Source: Bacteroidales bacterium
GTDB lineage: Bacteria > Bacteroidota > Bacteroidia > Bacteroidales > F082
Assembly (NCBI GenBank): GCA_021647205.1
Contig: JAKIVD010000022.1
Coordinates: 1 to 64,000, forward strand
Direction: 5' to 3'
DNA: 64,000 nucleotides
A program made the translations under genes and the position numbers. Below the pieces are notes generated by a model. That model ran no database searches. It had not been told where the DNA came from and was given only the letters and a program-made list of their open reading frames with translations. Shown here one piece after another: positions 1 to 9,672 of the stretch; the first letter of the stretch is position 1, and each line of letters starts with the position of its first letter.

Positions 1-67
1 GTTTGTCGAAAACCTTATCTAAGGCTTCAAATAAAATGCTACTTTTGGAATCGACTCTGGTATTCAT
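1..67 (-). CDS. possible N-terminal fragment of an unidentified gene
   Basis: An open frame begins at the ATG read leftward from 67 and runs off the left edge without a stop, giving 22 residues that begin MNTRVDSKSSILFEALDKV. The frame stays open upstream to a stop near 140, so this ATG is only a likely start. The fragment is too short to assign a family. No promoter box is seen in front of it. It could equally be a chance open frame in AT-rich sequence. Confidence 0.25.
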   Translation of the reverse strand, partial: MNTRVDSKSSILFEALDKVFDK

Positions 68-628
68 ATCAATAGACGGATTTGTGGTAAATACATCTAA
101 GATATTGAATATCAGAGTATTAAATAGTTTTATTCACAAAAGTTGTTAACATAATATATTGAATAACAGTTGATTAAATCGGTATTCTGAAAAATTGTCA
201 TGTACTAAGGTGTTTTTGGTTAAATATTATTTGGTGATTAATTATTACATTGGTAAAAATGGTTTGCTGAAACAATTGTTTTTACCGCTTCTAAATAAAA
301 CTAATCTTTCTTATGATTTATCATGATAAACCACCAAATAAAAAATTAGTGGAAAACCACCAGTCGGCGGGTCAGGTAATTCATATCTTATTTCTGCGAA
401 ACCCTTATCATTACAAAGGCTTGAAGGGTGTGAGAGGCATATTTTTAAATGTTCTGTCATAAAGTTTTTGTGCGATTTGTCAAATAAAAGTTTAAAGTCG
501 GGAATAATTAAACTGCCCGGGTTGAAGTAAGCAGAATACATGGGCTGAATGAAAATATTTTCCTGAGGCACTAAAATTCGATGCCGTTTGTTTTCTTTTT
601 TTCATTCAATTTTTCAAATCGTAACGAA
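68..628. other. AT-rich intergenic region, no supported gene
   Basis: About 560 bases lie between the edge fragment and the end of recG. The sequence is AT-rich, with short direct copies of aaaccacc near 325 and 355. A minus-strand open frame of 86 codons (311-571) has no recognisable domain, and I do not call it. No hairpin with a T-run was found downstream of recG. Confidence 0.5.
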
Positions 629-2734
629 TCAGGAAATCCGTCCGTAATGCTGTTTTCCTTTGCTGATTTTGAGGAGTTGTTGTTTGAGCAGTTTGTTTTC
701 CGAAGTAGCAAGATGGGGGTCTTTGTCAAGGATGTGTCCGGCAACTTTCCGGGTTTTGGCAATCAATTCGCCATCCTTCGCCAGGTTGGCAATTTTAAAG
801 TCGAGCATGCCCGATTGCTTCGTGCCCTGAATGTCGCCCGGGCCGCGCAATTGGAGATCGGCTTCAGAGATTTCAAAACCGTCGTTGGTTTGCACCATGA
901 TTTCCAGGCGTTTTCTGCCTTCGGCGGACAGCTTGTAGCCGGACATTAAAATGCAGTACGACTGCTCGGCGCCGCGGCCTACCCTGCCCCTCAACTGGTG
1001 CAATTGCGAGAGGCCGAATCGCTCGGCATTTTCAATGATCATTACCGAAGCGTTTGGAACATCCACACCAACCTCAATGACCGTTGTTGAAACCATGATG
1101 TCGGTTGTGCCGTCAACAAAGCGTTTCATCTCCAAATCTTTGTCATCGGATTTCATCCGGCCGTGCAAGACACTTACCTGGTAATCGGGTGGTGGAAAAT
1201 CGCGGACAATGCTTTCGTAACCGTCCAGCAGGTTCTTCAAATCGAGTTTTTCAGATTCCTTAATCAGGGGGTACACGATGTAAATTTGTCTGCCGAGTTT
1301 AATTTGTTCACGCATAAAACCAATCACGCGCAAGCGCTTCGACTCCCAAAAGTGGAGTGTTTTGACGGCCTTCCTGCCGGGGGGCATTTCGTCAATTACC
1401 GAAACATCAAGGTTGCCGTAAAGGGTCATGGCGAGGGTGCGCGGGATGGGTGTGGCCGTCATCACAAGCACGTGGGGAGTGATGGTATTTTTCTTCCACA
1501 ACTTGGCCCGTTGTGCCACCCCGAAGCGGTGCTGCTCGTCGATGACCACGAAGCCCAGTTGCTGAAAACGTACCGTTTCTTCAATTACTGCATGTGTACC
1601 AATCAATATTTGAAGACTACCGTCCAGCAGTTCCTTGTGGATTGTTTTACGAACCGCCTGTTTGGTGGAACCCGTAAGCAGGGCAATTCGCACGTCCATT
1701 TTTTCGAGCATTTTTCGGATGCTGTTGAAATGTTGTGTGGCGAGGATTTCGGTGGGCGCCATCAGGCATGACTGAAAACCGTTGTCGAGGGCAATGAGCA
1801 TGCTCATTAAGGCGACGAGTGTTTTTCCACTCCCCACATCGCCCTGCAACAAACGGTTCATTTGTTTTCCCGATTTCAGGTCGCCCCTGATTTCTTTGAT
1901 GACACGTTTTTGCGCATTGGTCAGTTCAAAGGGAAGGTGGTTTTTGTAGAAATCGTTCAGGTATTCGCCCACTTTGTTAAAAACCAGTCCGGGTATTTTT
2001 TCCTGCAAATCTATTTTCTGCTGAAGGATTTGTAACTGGAGGAACAACAACTCTTCAAACTTAAGCCGGCGGGTAGCCTTCTCAATCATGGCTAACGACT
2101 CCGGGAAATGGATATTCAGCAGGGCCTCTTTCCTGCCCATCAGTTGAAAGTGGTTGATGATTTGTTCTGGCAAGGTTTCCCCGATGCTTGCGGCTGTTTG
2201 GTTCAACAGGCGCCGCATCAACTTACTGATTCCGCGGCTGCCCAAACCGTTGTTCTTCAGGGTTTCGGTAGAGCTGTAAATGCCTTCCAGGCGCTGGCCG
2301 GCAAGTTCTTCCTGCCCGGGCACAAATTCTTCGAGCTCGGGATGCACAAAATTATAATGGTTCCTGAAGATGGATGGTTTTCCGAAAAGGATGTATTCTT
2401 TATCGGTTGAGAAAGCGTTTTTAACCCAGCTTAAGCCCCTGAACCAAACCAGGCCGATCGTACCGGAATCATCCGTAAACTTAGCCGTGATGTATTTCAT
2501 CCGTTTGTCACCGACAGGCGTCAGGTGGGAGATCCTGCCCTTGAGCTGAAACCAGATGGCATCCGAAGTTACTTCGCTGACTTTATAGATTTTGCTCTTG
2601 TCAACGTAACGGAAAGGGAAACAATAGAGCAGGTCTTCGAAGGTAACCACATCCAGTTCCTTCTTTAATACACCGGCCTTTTTCGGGCCGACGCCTTTGA
2701 GATAGACTACGGGTGTTTCAAAAATATCGTGCAT
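629..2734 (-). CDS. recG: ATP-dependent DNA helicase RecG
   Basis: This is a superfamily 2 helicase that remodels stalled replication forks and branched recombination intermediates in the cytoplasm. The N-terminal part (residues about 1-250) is the wedge/OB region, beginning with the helix-hairpin-helix-like LKGVGPKKAGVL. The helicase core follows: Walker A GDVGSGKT near residue 296, the DEQH box in VVIDEQHRFG, the TATPIPRT motif III, and RGRVGRG of motif VI. The length of 701 residues fits the family. The frame is open further upstream to 2788, but the ATG at 2734 (MHDIFETP) gives the normal N-terminus and is preceded by a promoter box at 2755-2762. It lies downstream of gldN in the same direction but is separated from it by a terminator, so it is probably its own transcript. 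Confidence 0.97.
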   Translation of the reverse strand: MHDIFETPVVYLKGVGPKKAGVLKKELDVVTFEDLLYCFPFRYVDKSKIYKVSEVTSDAIWFQLKGRISHLTPVGDKRMKYITAKFTDDSGTIGLVWFRGLSWVKNAFSTDKEYILFGKPSIFRNHYNFVHPELEEFVPGQEELAGQRLEGIYSSTETLKNNGLGSRGISKLMRRLLNQTAASIGETLPEQIINHFQLMGRKEALLNIHFPESLAMIEKATRRLKFEELLFLQLQILQQKIDLQEKIPGLVFNKVGEYLNDFYKNHLPFELTNAQKRVIKEIRGDLKSGKQMNRLLQGDVGSGKTLVALMSMLIALDNGFQSCLMAPTEILATQHFNSIRKMLEKMDVRIALLTGSTKQAVRKTIHKELLDGSLQILIGTHAVIEETVRFQQLGFVVIDEQHRFGVAQRAKLWKKNTITPHVLVMTATPIPRTLAMTLYGNLDVSVIDEMPPGRKAVKTLHFWESKRLRVIGFMREQIKLGRQIYIVYPLIKESEKLDLKNLLDGYESIVRDFPPPDYQVSVLHGRMKSDDKDLEMKRFVDGTTDIMVSTTVIEVGVDVPNASVMIIENAERFGLSQLHQLRGRVGRGAEQSYCILMSGYKLSAEGRKRLEIMVQTNDGFEISEADLQLRGPGDIQGTKQSGMLDFKIANLAKDGELIAKTRKVAGHILDKDPHLATSENKLLKQQLLKISKGKQHYGRIS

Positions 2735-2754
2735 GAGACCTGTCAATGACTTTA

Positions 2755-2762
2755 CAAAATTA
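2755..2762 (-). promoter_or_regulatory. -7 promoter box for recG
   Basis: On the minus strand this reads TAATTTTG, a match to the Bacteroidetes -7 consensus TAnnTTTG, about 20 bases before the chosen recG start. It supports the start at 2734 over the upstream in-frame codon at 2788. Confidence 0.5.
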
Positions 2763-2892
2763 ACTTTCTGAACGAATTTGAAAACCACCAGTTGTTCAAT
2801 ACAATCCCATCATGACTTTTACTCAGGGGATGAAACAAACGTGCGAAGTTTATCCTCAGCTGGAACCATATTCGCAAACATGTAAAATGGGC

Positions 2893-2926
2893 AAAAAAAA
2901 ACTCCCCAAAATTGGGGAGTTTTTTG
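2893..2926 (-). terminator. rho-independent terminator after gldN
   Basis: A 7-9 bp stem (actcccc pairing with ggggagt, 2901-2920) is flanked by an A-run on the left and a T-run on the right. It could work in both directions. On the minus strand it lies 17 bases past the gldN stop, so it should end the gldKLMN transcript. Confidence 0.85.
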
Positions 2927-2942
2927 ATTCGTTGAACCGGGA

Positions 2943-3791
2943 TTAGTATTCCCAAAGATTATTTTCAAAATCAAACAGGCTGTTTTTAATTCTTTCCGAC
3001 TCGAGAAGGGCATCCACCCCTGTTGCATATTGTGAAATACGGCGGTCGAAAACATTTTCCTCTTTGTAGATATAGCTGGCAAACAACCGTTTCCAGAACA
3101 CTTCGTCGTAAGTTAACCTTGCAGATGCATTTTGCTCGTTAAAAACCAATGCCTGGGCAAAAACGTCCCTTGACTCGGCATACGACAACCAGAACAGCGG
3201 TTCGGTAATTTCTTCCCCGTTTCGTTCTTTTATCATCACCGGACAAATGGCCTGAATACGAACTAACATTTGTGAGCGCTGGCTATCAAAATACCAGTCC
3301 TCCTTAATCCTGAGGCGCATCACTTTGGTTGGGTCAAATTCAGTATAAATCACCGTATCGTATTCCTCGTAGGGAGGGGTCGAACGCCTCATGATTTTAG
3401 GGATCGAGTCTGTTTGCCGGCTGATTACATCGTTATAAGTAATCGGGACCAGCAACTCATCTGTATTTGAAATATCATAGGCTTGCATCTCACCTTCTTT
3501 GAGGGCGTCGAGCACAGTAATGATAAACGATTTCCAGTTGGCCTGCGTTTCAATCGGGAAATAGAATTTCTGATTGAATTTTTGCCGGAAATCAATTTCC
3601 CTCCAGATTCTTTTCGACCACATCACATCAGCCTTTCGGATGGATGGAAATGGTGCCGGTTTTCTGAATACCTCCCCGTCGCTGGCAAATAAGCCGTCGA
3701 TTGGTGCTTCATCAACAATCTGAGATTTTACATCAACTGTAAACAACAGCAAGAATGCCAGCATTGCAAGAAACAACTTTTTCATGCTCAT
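2943..3791 (-). CDS. gldN: gliding motility / type IX secretion protein GldN (PorN)
   Basis: This is a periplasmic component of the T9SS that, with the lipoprotein GldK (PorK), forms the ring under the outer membrane. The protein has 282 residues with a cleavable signal peptide (KKLFLAMLAFLLLF, likely cut after VKSQ). The GldN family core follows, seen in the segment around DVMWSKRIWREIDFRQK and in LFWLSYAESRDVFAQ. There are two possible in-frame ATGs, at 3791 and 3785. The second gives the cleaner MKKLFLA signal peptide. It lies 12 bases after gldM, is the last gene of gldKLMN, and is followed by a strong terminator. Confidence 0.95.
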   Translation of the reverse strand: MSMKKLFLAMLAFLLLFTVDVKSQIVDEAPIDGLFASDGEVFRKPAPFPSIRKADVMWSKRIWREIDFRQKFNQKFYFPIETQANWKSFIITVLDALKEGEMQAYDISNTDELLVPITYNDVISRQTDSIPKIMRRSTPPYEEYDTVIYTEFDPTKVMRLRIKEDWYFDSQRSQMLVRIQAICPVMIKERNGEEITEPLFWLSYAESRDVFAQALVFNEQNASARLTYDEVFWKRLFASYIYKEENVFDRRISQYATGVDALLESERIKNSLFDFENNLWEY

Positions 3792-3803
3792 ATTTTTTTA
3801 TTG

Positions 3804-5456
3804 TTACTTAATTTCAAGGTTAATGGGGTTCAATACCCGTGTTGTCCCATCCGGGCCTTTTGCCTGGATGTTTTCGAAGAAGAATTTTTGTTTTCTTTTC
3901 CCGTTACGGATGATGTTGTTAATTTCAGCCGTAAAGCGGTTGCCGCGCACATTCTTTGGTAACCAGTCGCCGTTGACAATCGTTGCGAAAGTAAAAGACG
4001 TAACTTCAAAATAGAGGTCAAATTCAAAATCTCTCATATTCGGAATGATAGCTGCCGCGGCCAAAAGTGTATTCTTGTCCATCTGGCCACCGGTCTGACC
4101 GGCAATTTCGGCTGTCGGGTCGGGTACACGCTTTATCCTGAACTCTTTTTTGCCAAGGGAAAGTTGTTTGTCGCCAATCGTAGCCGTAGCACTGATGTAC
4201 ACTTTACTCACCCCTTTTGGCTTTTTGTTAATTCTTACTATCCAGTCACCCTTTGGGTTCTTCTTCAATGTGCCAATATCAATTGATGATTTGATGTTCT
4301 CATCAGCCAGTCCGGGTGAAGAAATGGCCACAGGGTTATCCACACCAATATAAAAAACATTCATTTTTAAAGGGGCAACAATCAATGCAGGTGGTGCAAC
4401 AATGTAGCCACCGGAGAACGGATAACTCACTTTTTGATTGGTTGCGGGATCGATCATTTCGATTCGGCCGGCATATTTTTGTAAACCTTCTGTGTTGGCA
4501 GGGAATTCCAATTTTACAATGCCCTCTTCACCAACAATAGTTTGCGCCCTGCTGATATTTTTATCTGTCAGTTCATCAACTCCTTTTAAAACACGGACAT
4601 CCGGTTTCATTTTGGAATCATAAGCAGCAACAAGTATCTCGGCTTCGTATTTCTCACCCTTTAAAACATAAGTGCTTCTTGGGATGACCTTGGCAGTAAC
4701 ATGATCGAATTTAAAGTCTTTCTCCGAAACGGACCCGTACAAATAATTAATCGCATTGTACTCTGCCGACTTTACTTCTCCAATGATTTTGTTCAGGATA
4801 GTGATGTCGGCGGCAAGAATGGTAAAATAGAAGTTGTGCTGTTCCCAGTTTTGTTTCTGCCCGTCGGCATCCTGATAGGTTCGTTCGTTGGTTATCAGGC
4901 CGATTTTTGTATCTGTTACAGGAAGGTTCATTGTTTTTAAGACCTTCTCCCTGAAATCTTTCATACGTGCACTCAACACATACGCCTCGCCTTTCCTATT
5001 GGGGCGCACAAGGTAGAATGTTGTTGCATTGTACTTGTCCTTTGTCGGCACTTTGGCAAGCATCAACATTTCTTTCTTTTCCCCATTGATGATTGTGTCC
5101 TGGTAATAGAGATTTTTGATTTCCTCAATAGTTTTCCTGCTTTCAGATACCCTTACCAAATCAAATTTCAATTGTTCGATGTACTTGACCAGGTCTTCCG
5201 ATTCCTTTTTAATGGTTTGCGCCTCTTTCCAATAAGGTTCCACCTTGTCCTTGTTCATTTCGTACTGCTTATCGAACTTTGCATACCTTCCTTCAATTCT
5301 GGCAGAAAGGCTTTCGTTGGTACTTTCCATTGATTCGTTTACAACCAGGAAAGCGTCCAAAATTTGTTTAGAAACATTCAGGGCAAGCAGTGCCGTGAGT
5401 ACAAGGTACATCATGGCGATCATTTTCTGCCGTGGGGTTTCTTTATATCCGGCCAT
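3804..5456 (-). CDS. gldM: gliding motility / type IX secretion motor protein GldM (PorM)
   Basis: This inner-membrane protein forms, with GldL, the proton-driven rotary motor of the T9SS and gliding. The 550-residue protein has one N-terminal transmembrane helix (about residues 12-32, MIAMMYLVLTALLALNV), preceded by Arg9 in the PRQK segment that is conserved in the family. A long periplasmic region of several beta domains, separated by helical stretches, contacts the GldK/GldN ring. The start MAGYKETPRQK is the typical family N-terminus. It sits between gldL (50 bases away) and gldN (12 bases). Confidence 0.97.
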   Translation of the reverse strand: MAGYKETPRQKMIAMMYLVLTALLALNVSKQILDAFLVVNESMESTNESLSARIEGRYAKFDKQYEMNKDKVEPYWKEAQTIKKESEDLVKYIEQLKFDLVRVSESRKTIEEIKNLYYQDTIINGEKKEMLMLAKVPTKDKYNATTFYLVRPNRKGEAYVLSARMKDFREKVLKTMNLPVTDTKIGLITNERTYQDADGQKQNWEQHNFYFTILAADITILNKIIGEVKSAEYNAINYLYGSVSEKDFKFDHVTAKVIPRSTYVLKGEKYEAEILVAAYDSKMKPDVRVLKGVDELTDKNISRAQTIVGEEGIVKLEFPANTEGLQKYAGRIEMIDPATNQKVSYPFSGGYIVAPPALIVAPLKMNVFYIGVDNPVAISSPGLADENIKSSIDIGTLKKNPKGDWIVRINKKPKGVSKVYISATATIGDKQLSLGKKEFRIKRVPDPTAEIAGQTGGQMDKNTLLAAAAIIPNMRDFEFDLYFEVTSFTFATIVNGDWLPKNVRGNRFTAEINNIIRNGKRKQKFFFENIQAKGPDGTTRVLNPINLEIK

Positions 5457-5506
5457 TTTCTTATCGTTTTAGTTTATGGAATAATTGAATAACACAAAAA
5501 TCTGAA

Positions 5507-6508
5507 TTAGCCATTCACATTCATGGCTGTAAGCATGTTACCATAAACTTTATTCAACGATGTCATGCGGTTTGTTAAGGTTGCCATTTGATCTGAGAAC
5601 TCCGTTGTGGAAACGGTTGACTGCTCGAGCTTGTCAAGGAATTCATTCATTGTACCCTGGAGCTTTTCGGTGGATTCAACAGCTTTGTTGGTTCCTTGCA
5701 GTTGAATTTCGTAAATTGTATTTAAGGCAGACAGGTTCTCCGAAATTCTGCGCAATTGTTCGTTGTATGCATCACCTTCAACGGCGGTAAAATCGAGGGC
5801 TGAAACCGACTTGCTCAAAATTTCGGCTGATTTGGCATAGCTTTCTGCCAGGCTGTTTGCCGAGGTTGTAGCACGTTGAACCGTACTGGCAAATTCCTCG
5901 GTTGAGCTTAATTCGCCTTTCAATATATCTGCTGCCTCAAGGTAAGCATTTGACAACGATTTTGCACCATCGGCCACACTTGTCAGGCTTTCGCCATAAC
6001 TGCTGGTTGCAGTGATGTCTTTTGCCACCACATCGCCAAATTCTTTAGCTGATTCCGAAGCAGATTGCAGGTTCGAAGTAAATTCATTTGTTGCAACTGC
6101 TGCATCCGATAAATCACTGAGCTTAACTACGTTTTCTGACATTTTTTCAAGACCCTCACCTAATCTGCCAATGGTTTCGTTGTCGATTTGCGCTTTTTCA
6201 AGCATTTCGTCAAGACGCTGGGTTGGCGACTTTCTTTCATTCAATTCGCCACCTTTTACACCGTGGTACATGCCGGCAAGTTCAGGATAAACCAAACTCC
6301 AGTCAGGTTCAACGTGTGGTGGTTCCCAGGCTGAGAAAAAGAAAATAAATGCCTCTGTCCCCAATCCGATAATCAGCATTAAATCTGCTCCCGGATAGTG
6401 GTTAATTTTAAACAATGCACCAATCAATACTACGGATGCACCTAAGCCATAAACTTTGGCCATGAAATTTCTGTAACGTCTTGATCTTGTAAAACTAAAT
6501 AAGCCCAT
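5507..6508 (-). CDS. gldL: gliding motility / type IX secretion motor protein GldL (PorL)
   Basis: This is the cytoplasmic-membrane stator partner of GldM. Two transmembrane helices lie at about residues 16-34 and 42-60. The second contains Glu52 (GLGTEAFIFF), at the place where the family has a membrane-buried glutamate needed for proton flow. After YPEL comes a long, Ser/Thr/Ala-rich helical cytoplasmic tail (about residues 100-330) with repeated heptad-like segments. The length of 333 residues is longer than many flavobacterial GldL proteins but normal for Bacteroidia, where the tail is extended. It is the second gene of the operon, 38 bases after gldK. Confidence 0.95.
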   Translation of the reverse strand: MGLFSFTRSRRYRNFMAKVYGLGASVVLIGALFKINHYPGADLMLIIGLGTEAFIFFFSAWEPPHVEPDWSLVYPELAGMYHGVKGGELNERKSPTQRLDEMLEKAQIDNETIGRLGEGLEKMSENVVKLSDLSDAAVATNEFTSNLQSASESAKEFGDVVAKDITATSSYGESLTSVADGAKSLSNAYLEAADILKGELSSTEEFASTVQRATTSANSLAESYAKSAEILSKSVSALDFTAVEGDAYNEQLRRISENLSALNTIYEIQLQGTNKAVESTEKLQGTMNEFLDKLEQSTVSTTEFSDQMATLTNRMTSLNKVYGNMLTAMNVNG

Positions 6509-6546
6509 GATTAATTATTTGTTGATTTTTAATGGTTGATTTCCTG

Positions 6547-7917
6547 CTAATTGTAAACACGCGACGCTTTGTTGGGGTTATCACCTTTATTACGTCCCAA
6601 ATAAGGTTGAATCGTCCTGAACCCTATGTATGATTTTGCTGTGTCTTCGTATTCGTAGGCACGGGTGGTTACCTGAAGAAAATATGCAATGTCTTTCCAA
6701 GAACCACCACGGATTACTTTCCTTTTCATTACCGGAGGGTCATCTTCTTTGGCACTGTAGGTATAATTCGGGTTCATGTCCCAGGTAAAGTTATAGGACG
6801 ATGGGTCGAATGCACTGTTTGTCCATTCTGAAACATTCCCGGCCATATCGTAAAGTCCCCAGTCGTTAGGGGGATAGTGTGCTACTATTAAAGTACGGAT
6901 TCCACCGTCAGCAAGGTAATTCCCCCTGAGTGGTTTAAAGTTGGCAAGGAAGCAGCCTTTTTCGTTTCTTGTGTACGGTCCTCCCCAGGGGTAGGGGTTG
7001 AGTGCGTATCCGCCACGGGCTGCCCATTCCCATTCTGCTTCGGTGGGCAAACGGAATTCTGAGAGTGCTACCTCACCTTTTTTAGCACTCATGTGGCTGT
7101 TCAGGTATTCTGTCCGCCAAACACAAAATGCCCTGGCTTGTTTCCAGTTTACACCTACAACAGGGTAATGGTCGTATGCTGGGTGCCAGAAATATTTTTC
7201 TGTAAGCGGATCGTTAAATGAATATGTGTAATCATGTATCCAGGCCAGTGTGTCGGGATACACACCGATGGTTTCATTCCTGACGTAAACCGAACGGTCG
7301 CGTAAACCTTGCGGTCGGTTGGCGAGGCCCGCATTCCTGTAATCACCGGTTTCTGAAAAATCTTTTTTAGCAGCAGCATGCAAATCGACCCAATAGTAAG
7401 AATACATGAGTTTTCTGGTGTCAATTTCTTTTCTGCGGAAGTACCTTTCGTTTTCAGGAAGGTACATGTCTTCCAGCTGGTCGCGAACATCCTGGTCTTC
7501 GCTGTTCCAGTCAATATCGTTTTCCCAGTTCAGATAGGGTGGGTCGTAAACTTCACCTGTCTTTACATTTTCTTCGATCAGGTATTCTTCCGGGTTCAAA
7601 TCGCCCAACATCCTTCTGGCAATTGAATCCCTCACCCAATATACAAATTGCCTGTACTCGTCGTTGGTAATTTCTGTTTCATCCATAAAAAATGCCGAAA
7701 CAGAAATGGTTTTCGGCTGGATAAGGTAACCGTGCGTTATATCTTCATCGCCTGCTCCCATTGTATAGCTTCCCTGCGGGATAAAAACCATCCCATACGG
7801 ATCGGGTTGGTAAAACGGCTTGGATTTTTTACGTGTGCCCACCAACTCACCATTACCAGAATTGGAGCAACTAGCTAAAAAGCCAACAACAGACAAATAT
7901 AATATCAGTCTTTTCAT
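6547..7917 (-). CDS. gldK: gliding motility / type IX secretion lipoprotein GldK (PorK)
   Basis: This outer-membrane lipoprotein forms the periplasmic T9SS ring with GldN. The signal peptide ends in a lipobox FLASC with the lipidated Cys17. The rest is a formylglycine-generating-enzyme/sulfatase-modifying-factor fold, seen in MVFIPQGSYTMG, EITNDEYRQF, RLPTEAEWEWAARGG, DMAGNVSEWT and VIRGGSWKD. As usual in GldK, it is structural rather than an enzyme. It is the first gene of gldKLMN, with a -7 box at 7972-7979 about 55 bases upstream. Confidence 0.96.
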   Translation of the reverse strand: MKRLILYLSVVGFLASCSNSGNGELVGTRKKSKPFYQPDPYGMVFIPQGSYTMGAGDEDITHGYLIQPKTISVSAFFMDETEITNDEYRQFVYWVRDSIARRMLGDLNPEEYLIEENVKTGEVYDPPYLNWENDIDWNSEDQDVRDQLEDMYLPENERYFRRKEIDTRKLMYSYYWVDLHAAAKKDFSETGDYRNAGLANRPQGLRDRSVYVRNETIGVYPDTLAWIHDYTYSFNDPLTEKYFWHPAYDHYPVVGVNWKQARAFCVWRTEYLNSHMSAKKGEVALSEFRLPTEAEWEWAARGGYALNPYPWGGPYTRNEKGCFLANFKPLRGNYLADGGIRTLIVAHYPPNDWGLYDMAGNVSEWTNSAFDPSSYNFTWDMNPNYTYSAKEDDPPVMKRKVIRGGSWKDIAYFLQVTTRAYEYEDTAKSYIGFRTIQPYLGRNKGDNPNKASRVYN

Positions 7918-7971
7918 CTCTAATGTTTTGATTTATTGCGATTAATCCTATTTCGATTTGTTTTGAGAGTC

Positions 7972-7979
7972 CAAAAGTA
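7972..7979 (-). promoter_or_regulatory. -7 promoter box for the gldKLMN operon
   Basis: On the minus strand this reads TACTTTTG, matching TAnnTTTG, between porP and gldK. It suggests gldKLMN can be transcribed independently of the upstream porP gene. Confidence 0.5.
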
Positions 7980-8024
7980 AAAAAAACTAATAACTCACAG
8001 TGTTTTCTTATAATTTATTTCGTG

Positions 8025-8993
8025 TTACAAATAGCGGGTGTTTTTATAACTGGTTTTCGAGCGGTCGGCTTTCAATTTGAAACAATAACCCAAATATACC
8101 TCATGGCTCCCGGGCATGCTCAAGCCCATCAGGTTAATATCGTATGAATATCCAATTGTAATGTCCTTGATTTTAACACCTACTATCACACCAACGGATT
8201 CGAAGTATCCCAGGCGGAAATTCAACCCTCCCCAAAACCGGTCATTGTAAGTAACGGTGCCCGTAAAATTATATTGTGCCGAAGTTAAATCCGTCAGCAA
8301 CATAAAGGAAGGTTCAATTTCAAAAAGGGGGTTTGCGAGCAGAAACACATAAGAACCTGTTGCCGTAATTGTCCGGTCATTTTTAACACCGATGTCCTCA
8401 CCACTGGGGTCCAGTTTAGGGTAATTGGTTTCTAGAATATTGGTAAGGCCAAACCCAAAAGAATACCTGCCGGGATTCATCAAAAACAAGCCAAAATTAG
8501 CATCTGCCCGCATGTCGCTTTGCTCGGCAGTTACCAGTGCATTGTCTCCCGGTGTTACCGGATCAAATTTTGAACCGTCAAAACTCCGGTTGTTCAGGTT
8601 GACCCCTGCTCCTATTCCCAGTGTTCCAATGGAAAGGTTGGCATGAAAAGAATAAGAAAGTTGCAGTCCGACATCTTTCCACAAACCATCAGCCAGGTTG
8701 TCCTGAACGATGGTGGCCCCGATACCGCCATGCAGTAACTTAATGGGCGAATCAACCGTAATTAAAAAAACCTGCGGGCTCAAATTATCACCGCGTTGGG
8801 TATCGGTAAAACCTGCCCATTGCTGCCGCATCACCCCATTCACACAAATACCTTCGCGCATTCCGGCAAAAGCGGGGTTCGAATACATGAGTGTATTTTG
8901 GTATTGAGTAAAAACAGACATTTGCTGTGCGTGGAGACTCAGCGTCAGCAAGCTACCAAAAAGAAGCAATATGTATTGGAAATACGTTTTCAA
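8025..8993 (-). CDS. porP: PorP/SprF family type IX secretion membrane protein
   Basis: This is an outer-membrane beta-barrel protein of the PorP/SprF family (322 residues). The signal peptide LLLFGSLLTLSLHAQ is followed by the family hallmark QYQNTLMYSNPAFAGMREG. The C-terminal half is rich in alternating hydrophobic strands ending IGYSYDINLMGLSMPGSHEVYLGY. In known systems PorP/SprF homologues connect the GldKN ring or the motor to the outer membrane, or pair with a specific cargo such as SprB. It lies directly upstream of gldK in the same orientation, which is the gene order of the por core cluster. It has its own -7 box at 9014-9021. Confidence 0.93.
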   Translation of the reverse strand: MKTYFQYILLLFGSLLTLSLHAQQMSVFTQYQNTLMYSNPAFAGMREGICVNGVMRQQWAGFTDTQRGDNLSPQVFLITVDSPIKLLHGGIGATIVQDNLADGLWKDVGLQLSYSFHANLSIGTLGIGAGVNLNNRSFDGSKFDPVTPGDNALVTAEQSDMRADANFGLFLMNPGRYSFGFGLTNILETNYPKLDPSGEDIGVKNDRTITATGSYVFLLANPLFEIEPSFMLLTDLTSAQYNFTGTVTYNDRFWGGLNFRLGYFESVGVIVGVKIKDITIGYSYDINLMGLSMPGSHEVYLGYCFKLKADRSKTSYKNTRYL

Positions 8994-9013
8994 ACTGCGT
9001 GTGTAATTATGGA

Positions 9014-9021
9014 CAAAACTA
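9014..9021 (-). promoter_or_regulatory. -7 promoter box for porP
   Basis: On the minus strand this reads TAGTTTTG (TAnnTTTG consensus), about 20 bases before the porP start. Confidence 0.5.
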
Positions 9022-9114
9022 AAACTTTTATCACTAATAACTGATTTCTTTTTTCATTTGTTGCCTGTGCCCTTATTCTTTTTCGTTGAATACGAAGGAT
9101 GATTAGCCCGAACC

Positions 9115-9672
9115 CTATTTCAAACTATACTTTTCAATTACTGTGTAGACCGGTCCGCCGGGATAAAGTTTGCTTTCAAACAGTGCAAACTCACTAATCT
9201 TTACCTCCTGCACAAACACCTCCGCAAAAGAAGCTATTATTCGCTGAAAATCCTTGTTGTACTTAACTCCGCGCATTCTCCCCAATGTAAGGTGGGGCAC
9301 AAAATTCTGCCTGTCGCGCAGAAAAACCGCACTGTCAAGTTTGCTTAAAATTTCGTTTGACAAAAAGAGAATTTGCTTGTTTTCCTCTGTACCAAACCAA
9401 ATAACCCTGGGTTGGTAACTACTGCCAAAGATAGCAGTTTTTTTAAGAATAAGATGAAATGTTGAAAATTTAAGCGCTGCTTTTTTCAGGGCGGCCTGAA
9501 TTAAAGCTGTTTTTTCGGCCTGTGTTTCACCAAAAAACTTCAGGGTAATGTGCAGGTTGCCGGGCTCAACCCATCTTATATTTTCTCTTTTGAGCCGCTT
9601 CCTCAAATCAGTATAAAGCTCCAGGAAATGCTCATCGGGTACAATATGGATGGCTGCAAAAAGTCGCTTCAT
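9115..9672 (-). CDS. thpR: RNA 2',3'-cyclic phosphodiesterase (LigT/ThpR family)
   Basis: This is a 2H phosphoesterase that opens 2',3'-cyclic phosphates on RNA ends. The 185-residue protein carries the two family motifs: HITLKFFG near residue 41 and HLTLGRMRG near residue 132, whose His-x-Thr pairs form the active site. Start choice: the frame also opens with a TTG at 9675, but the ATG at 9672 gives the standard MKRLFAAI N-terminus. It stands alone, on the minus strand upstream of porP. The physiological substrate in bacteria is not settled. Confidence 0.93.
   Translation of the reverse strand: MKRLFAAIHIVPDEHFLELYTDLRKRLKRENIRWVEPGNLHITLKFFGETQAEKTALIQAALKKAALKFSTFHLILKKTAIFGSSYQPRVIWFGTEENKQILFLSNEILSKLDSAVFLRDRQNFVPHLTLGRMRGVKYNKDFQRIIASFAEVFVQEVKISEFALFESKLYPGGPVYTVIEKYSLK

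Noticed and set aside
311-571. 86-codon minus-strand open frame in the left intergenic region
   Set aside because: No recognisable domain, AT-rich, no promoter box; the frame may be chance.
1163-1771. 202-codon plus-strand open frame inside recG
   Set aside because: Antisense to a strongly conserved helicase core; composition reflects recG codons read backwards.
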